Source: Catenaria anguillulae PL171 (lineage: Eukaryota; Blastocladiomycota; Blastocladiomycetes; Blastocladiales; Catenariaceae). From it: DNA of 64,000 nucleotides. Each line of letters begins with the position of its first letter. The stretch's first letter is position 1. The notes under the pieces are model-generated. The model worked only from the letters and a program-made list of their open reading frames with translations. It ran no database searches and was not told the DNA's origin. The stretch is from NCBI GenBank assembly GCA_002102555.1, contig MCFL01000011.1:186001-250000 (forward strand). The letters run 5' to 3'. The translations under genes and the position numbers were made by a program. Shown piece by piece: positions 59,491 through 64,000 of this stretch.

Positions 59491-60179
59491 GGCGATGACG
59501 GCCGAGGTGGAGATGTCTCAAGATTCTCACGATCAGCTTCGTAAAGAACTGAGAGTGGGTTATTAATACAAAGGCGCAAAACGTCACTGACTGTTGCTGA
59601 TGATGGGAGCGGAATGCATGAAGCTGCTGCAAGCTAGTGGCAGTGGGAGGGAGGGAGGGGGCATATCGATGTTGCTTTCTTCACGACATGCATGTGCAAA
59701 GGTTATGTATTTATGCTTGGAGACCTGAGAGCCAGGGAGACTGAACCTCATCGTGGAGACGTGCAGGCACTTGATCCTCATTTGATCAGGGCTTCTGTCT
59801 CGCTGCAACAACTTGTCTCACAATGCGAACAGGCTCTGCCTTGAGGCACAGTCAAACCGCATCCGACAACGTCTGTCTTCCAGCCCTTGTTGGCGAGGCG
59901 GATAAGCTGCTGGTATACTTAGACCCGGACCAGTGCCGTCTGCCCGACATTCAACCGGACATCCCAATCTGCATCCCAATCCCCAGTACAATGGGTGCAG
60001 GAGCTGTATGCACCTACATACCAAGCAACTGTGTGTATCAGCGAAGTACATGTATTGATAATGCGAAACTATACTCGTCACATGCACCTGGGCGCAGACC
60101 TGGGCGTGTACAAAGTGAAAATGTATTAATAGTCACACAAATTGAAATAATGATACACTCCGACAACCTCCTGCGTCCA
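59491..60179. other. Intergenic region between two minus-strand genes
   Basis: About 690 bases with no supported gene. It should hold the ABC transporter promoter. A G-rich run (gggagggagggagggggc) is present near 59646-59663. Confidence 0.4.
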
Positions 60180-62271
60180 TTACCTCGCATCCCTCCCTCC
60201 ACGTACATCCGCAAGCGTCACCACGTCACCCATTTCCAACCTGCCAGGCACTGCATTTCCAACCAATGGCGACAAGGATGTTACGTGCGGGGTCTGTGAA
60301 ACAGATTCGCCGCCGCTATTTTGCCGCATCGGCACACCCACATACCCCACCCCACCCTCCGTCTCCACTTGACTTTGAGCCGCAGACACGGATAGTCGAT
60401 GGTCGGCACTGGGCAGCCACCGAAGCACACTAGACGCTTGGTCGCCCGCTGCCGCGCGTGTGCCCGCGCCGCCGCTCATCAACAAAGAGTCACCGAGAGC
60501 GGGTGGACTGGACGATGCCGATGCCACAAATTGCGATCGAGCAGTCGCTGCGGCGGCTTCGGATCGCGGGTACTGTGCAACCAAACTGGCCGGCGGTGCC
60601 TGCGCCGAATCTTGGTCGTCGCCCATGCCTAAATCCATATCCAAATTCGCGTGCTCCATCGAGTCGAGCGCCCGGTACTCGATGACGCTTGGCGGCAAAA
60701 TGCTCCGATTGCCTACCCAGCTTTCCGGTCTCGATTCTGGGTCAGGGTGATGGTCGAGCTTGAGCGGCTCCGTGGTCACAAGCACGGGGGTCGCGGGCGG
60801 CGCGGATTTGCGGCGTGTCGTCCATTTGGCAGCGGAGAGCGCGGTGCGAAACACGGACAGTAGCGAGTGGCGTTTGTGGTGGTCTGCGGGCGCCGCAACA
60901 AGCGGGTGCGTGGCCGGTGTGGCGGCAAGGTCGGTGACGGGCGAGGGCGGCGGCGGCGGCGGGTGTGAAATGGCTGCAGCCGACGTGGATGAAGCGTTGG
61001 GGTGCGCGGCAAGGAGTGGGGCAGGTGAGGAAGCAGCAGACGCAGACGATGACGAGGCCGGTGGGTAAACGGGCCACGACTGGCGAATGCCGCCGCCCAT
61101 CCCTGTAGGTGCGCCCGGCGGCGGCGTTGCATCTGAATGCGGCCACAACGCCGTGGATGGCGACGCGGCTGCCGCATATGTTGACGACACGTACGATGCA
61201 CGTTGCACATGCGGCGGCGGGGCATGTGGGTCGTAGCATTGAGATCCGGGTGTCGACGGATACGACCACCGCGGATCGTACGGATCATAACTGACACGCA
61301 TGCCCGCTGATGCTCACCAATAAACGACAAGCGGGATCCGAAGGGGTGGCTGCTCCGGGCGTACTGGGCGTTGCCGAGGATCCCTCGGCCGCCGCAGCCG
61401 TACTGCTCGCCATACTACTGCGTTTCATGGCTGCCCTGGCCATTTGTGGGCCGAGCGCCTCGAGCGCCGGGTCCACGCCAAGTGCACTTGCCTGTTGGAC
61501 GCGAATGCGACGCAGTTCACCCAGCAACTGGTCCTTTTCCACGGTCGCTTGGTCGCGCGCGCGGTCCCACCGGTAGCACACGACAATCATGGTGATGAGT
61601 GCCAGGGTGACAGTGATGGAGGCGGCAATCAAGATGATCACGTCCGAGGTCCACTGGAAATTGTCAAATGGCCCTGGTTTCGGGCACTCGGGCAAGGAGG
61701 CTGGCAGCGAATTGCGGCAGGCGGATGGGAACGATGAGGCGGATGGGTAGCAAGTGTAGTTGGCCGTGGACGAGGTGAGCGCGCATGCCGAGATGGATTT
61801 CGGGAATGGTGGGATCGGGCCGCTAAGGCTGGTGGACGACAGGTCGAGTGCAATGAGGTTGGGCGGCAGCGAGTTGGGCGGAATGGGGCCCGAGATGCCC
61901 GTAGAGGCGAGCGAGAGAGAGCGCAGGGCGGTCAAGTGTGAGAGGGCGCCCAGGGAAGGAATGGACCCAACAAGGAGCGGATTGCCGGCCAGGTCGAGCA
62001 GTTCCAAGGAGGCGGCGAGCGGCGATGCGGACTGCAAGGGCAGAGGCAGCGAGGTCAGGTTGCCCTGCAGCGATTGGCGGGGCCAGGCAATGGCCTTGAC
62101 ATTGTCGAGCGTGCAAGAAATGCCCGGCCAGGCGCAGCACCCCGTGCCCGCGGCCGAGTCGGTACCTGGGGCGAGTGGCAAGTTGAGGTGTCGGGCGAGA
62201 GCGGCGACGGCGGCGCATGGGGCTTGGCTCTGGCCGGGGTCTTGAGTCTGAGCTTGCGCTTGCGTGATCAT
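60180..62271 (-). CDS. Leucine-rich-repeat membrane protein with long disordered cytoplasmic tail
   Basis: Two overlapping frames make one product: 62271-61285 and 61301-60180. The first gives a Cys-containing N-terminal cap (GCCAWPGISCTLDNVKAIAW) and about four plant-type LRRs (LELLDLAGNPLLVGSIPSLG, LRSLSLASTGISGPIPPNSL, LIALDLSSTSLSGPIPP). A membrane segment follows (VIILIAASITVTLALITMIV), then a basic stop-transfer region. The second frame is Pro/Ser-rich (HPPPPPPSPVTDLA). The junction shows a GTGAGC ... TGTCAG pair only about 30 bases apart, too short for a normal intron, so a frameshift or unseen splice is possible. No kinase domain is present. The missing signal peptide may lie in an upstream exon. 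Confidence 0.65.
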
Positions 62272-62598
62272 GATTTTTTCATATCAATCTCAATGTAAAT
62301 AAATACGGTCATAATACATAATTGTAACGTTTACTACATGAAAGAAGTGGGAACTCAGTGGGAACTCTACAATGTACATGTGTGCACAACGCACAATGCG
62401 GCACTGTGGCACAACACATCTGGACATGTACATTCTGGTGCACCGCCTGGCGTTACAGAGCGATGGAAGTGCTCGAGAAGGTTCTGGAACCCTCTTCAAC
62501 CATCTGTCATCGGCCGTTCACGCGTTGTCCGACCATTGTCCGACAATCATACTAGCCAGCCAAACCGGCCAGCCAGCAAACGACCCGGCCGCGCCGGA

Positions 62599-62612
62599 CC
62601 CCCCCCCCCCCC
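62599..62612. repeat. Homopolymer run of 14 C
   Basis: An uninterrupted C14 tract lies about 105 bases upstream of the HIT gene start. Such runs are prone to length error in sequencing. Confidence 0.9.
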
Positions 62613-62717
62613 GCATTTGACTGAATATCCTATGTACATTGATTCAATCGCTCTCTGGCTCAGCGCAAGCACGTCAAGACCATACATAACAGCAACCGCG
62701 ACCTTTCACAAGTGACC

Positions 62718-63275
62718 ATGTCTGCATCCGCCTCTGCCGCCGCCCAGCAAGTCCTCTTCCACTTTGGCAAGTGGCCCATCCCACAGGGCGAAGTCTTTTT
62801 CACGTCCGCCCTGTCTTTTGCCGTCGTCAACTTCAAGCCTGTCCTCCCCGGCCACGTCCTCGTGTGCCCGCGCCGCATCGTCCCGCGATTTGCCGACCTG
62901 ACCCCGGCTGAGCTCTCTGATCTTTGGTCCATCTCGCAGCGCGTTGGCAATGTCGTGGAGCGCCATTTCAAGGCAGACAGCTTGACGTTTGCCGTGCAAG
63001 ACGGACCCAGTGCGGGCCAAACGGTGCCCCACGTTCACGTCCATGTGATTCCCAGGCGTGCGGGTGATTTCGACAAGAATGATGAGATTTACGACAAGAT
63101 TGAGCAAGTCGAAAAGGACGGGCTGGGCAGGGTTCCAAACAAGGACAAGGGCAAGGGAAAAGGTATGGATGCAGACGAGGACCGCAAGCCCAGGACGCTG
63201 GCCGAGATGGAGGTGGAGGCCAAGCAGTTGCGGGCCTACTTTCCGGCCGAGGAGCAGGCAATCAAGTTGGACTAG
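62718..63275 (+). CDS. FHIT-type HIT hydrolase (diadenosine polyphosphate hydrolase)
   Basis: Intronless, 185 aa from the ATG at 62718. It has KWPIPQGEVFFTSALSFAVV and NFKPVLPGHVLVCPRRIVPR, typical of the FHIT/HNT2 N-terminus. The catalytic motif VPHVHVHVIPRRAGDF is the HxHxH histidine triad, preceded by the conserved VQDGPSAGQTV. A Lys-rich insert (KDKGKGKGMDADED) precedes the C-terminal helix LAEMEVEAKQLRAYFP. The enzyme splits Ap3A to AMP and ADP. Length and motifs indicate a functional protein. Confidence 0.93.
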   Translation: MSASASAAAQQVLFHFGKWPIPQGEVFFTSALSFAVVNFKPVLPGHVLVCPRRIVPRFADLTPAELSDLWSISQRVGNVVERHFKADSLTFAVQDGPSAGQTVPHVHVHVIPRRAGDFDKNDEIYDKIEQVEKDGLGRVPNKDKGKGKGMDADEDRKPRTLAEMEVEAKQLRAYFPAEEQAIKLD

Positions 63276-63719
63276 CTCAGAGCTCCTAACTCCTAACGAT
63301 GTGTCGATCATCATCCTAATCCTTGGGTTGACTGCATCTTGCACTGCATGTGCGTTCTGGAGCTTGAAATAGAGTGCATTTTATGACATCCTTTTACTAC
63401 TTACCCACCGCGAAGTCAATGTACCGGAGCAATCTCCATCATTGAAGGCATCCCAGACCAGACCCGACCAGCGCTCCCACAGGCCACAGTCTCTGGGAGT
63501 GGGAGACGAGAGACAAAAAGTCGGATCGATATCGATATCGGCGGCGAAGAATTAAGCAAATCCGGTCGTGTGCCGGCCACCTACATGCGAAGCGAATGTT
63601 GTCAAAACCACAATTTCGACCTCGCAATGAATTCCAATCTCAAGGAAACCTTGGGCAATGGACTCTTCCTCATCAGTATCATTGCCTCAGCTGCACTTGG
63701 CTCATGTCCGTCCGTGGAC

Positions 63720-64000
63720 ACCGCCGCGTGCCCTTGGCACCGACCACGACCCAGACCTTGACAAGAGCCATGATCTGGAACCTGATCAGCAACCAACTCC
63801 AACGCTTCACAGCCTCCACCCGTTTGGCCAATCCTTGGCTCGGTTCTCCGCGTCCTCTTCCCTCGAATATCCACCCCCGTTCCCTCCAAACTCCCAATTC
63901 TCCCACCTCTTGCACGCTGGCATCCTTCACGAGCTCCTTCTCCTGCGCACGTCTCCGCCCAAACTGCTCTGGCGCAAAGCCGGCCATCATGCCCCCATTG
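63720..64000 (+). CDS. Possible exon of a gene running off the right edge
   Basis: One + frame is open from about 63738 to the end and encodes GTDHDPDLDKSHDLEPDQQP and ASSSLEYPPPFPPNSQFSHL, with LHELLLLRTSPPKLLWRKAG. It looks like a disordered N-terminal region. A short upstream frame with MNSNLKETLGNGLFLI at 63627 could be a leader. A minus-strand frame (63679-63990) overlaps it, so strand is uncertain. Confidence 0.3.

Noticed and set aside
63520-63545. tcgatatcgatatcgg palindromic run
   Set aside because: Short simple-sequence palindrome with no link to a gene or element.

Overview
The window is eukaryotic nuclear DNA, most likely from a zoosporic (flagellated) early-diverging fungus of the Blastocladiomycota/Chytridiomycota type. 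The reasons are short GT-AG introns of about 50-90 nt in most genes, a tRNA gene without encoded CCA, fungal families (squalene synthase, a DUF6604-like protein, an alpha-arrestin with a PPxY motif), and genes usual in flagellated lineages: a sperm-type CH-domain protein, a BRE/BABAM2 homologue and a CHASE-PAS sensor. The species cannot be named from sequence alone.

Layout. 1-9.8 kb: end of a PITH-domain gene, a five-exon CH-domain gene, a lineage-specific hypothetical gene, a broken copy of a small secreted protein family, an SR-rich disordered protein, dephospho-CoA kinase and a small three-exon gene. 10-17.3 kb: CBS/PB1 protein, BRE-like protein, squalene synthase, and a hypothetical gene distantly paralogous to the one at 3.1-3.9 kb. 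17.8-26.1 kb: intact and decayed copies of the secreted family flanking a long-chain acyl-CoA synthetase.

26.1-35.4 kb is the most unusual part: a block of genes without clear housekeeping function. It holds a 380-aa protein, a lysine-rich protein, a coiled-coil protein, a compact USP-type deubiquitinase, and a complete two-exon Fanzor gene. Fanzor is the eukaryotic relative of TnpB, an RNA-guided RuvC nuclease. Its catalytic and zinc residues appear intact and it has the rearranged RuvC-II glutamate typical of Fanzors. A perfect 22-bp palindrome and a tRNA-like relic lie between the deubiquitinase and Fanzor genes. The block sits between broken pieces of the secreted family, so it may be a mobile or composite insertion.

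36.5-42.3 kb: more secreted-family relics, a CHASE/PAS/histidine-kinase-like sensor with a degenerate ATPase, and an alpha-arrestin. 42.6-49.5 kb: two frame-disrupted paralogues flanking a 961-aa DUF6604-like protein. 50-52.2 kb: a tandem partial gene duplication. 52.5-52.8 kb: a degenerate tRNA-Cys and an intact tRNA-Ala(UGC). 53.2-64 kb: a GPI-anchored-type secreted protein, a full-length ABCC/MRP transporter, a leucine-rich-repeat membrane protein, a FHIT-type HIT hydrolase and an unresolved terminal reading frame.

Splice sites were assigned by eye from GT/AG signals, reading-frame continuity and family alignment. Where exon lengths sum to a whole number of codons this is stated.
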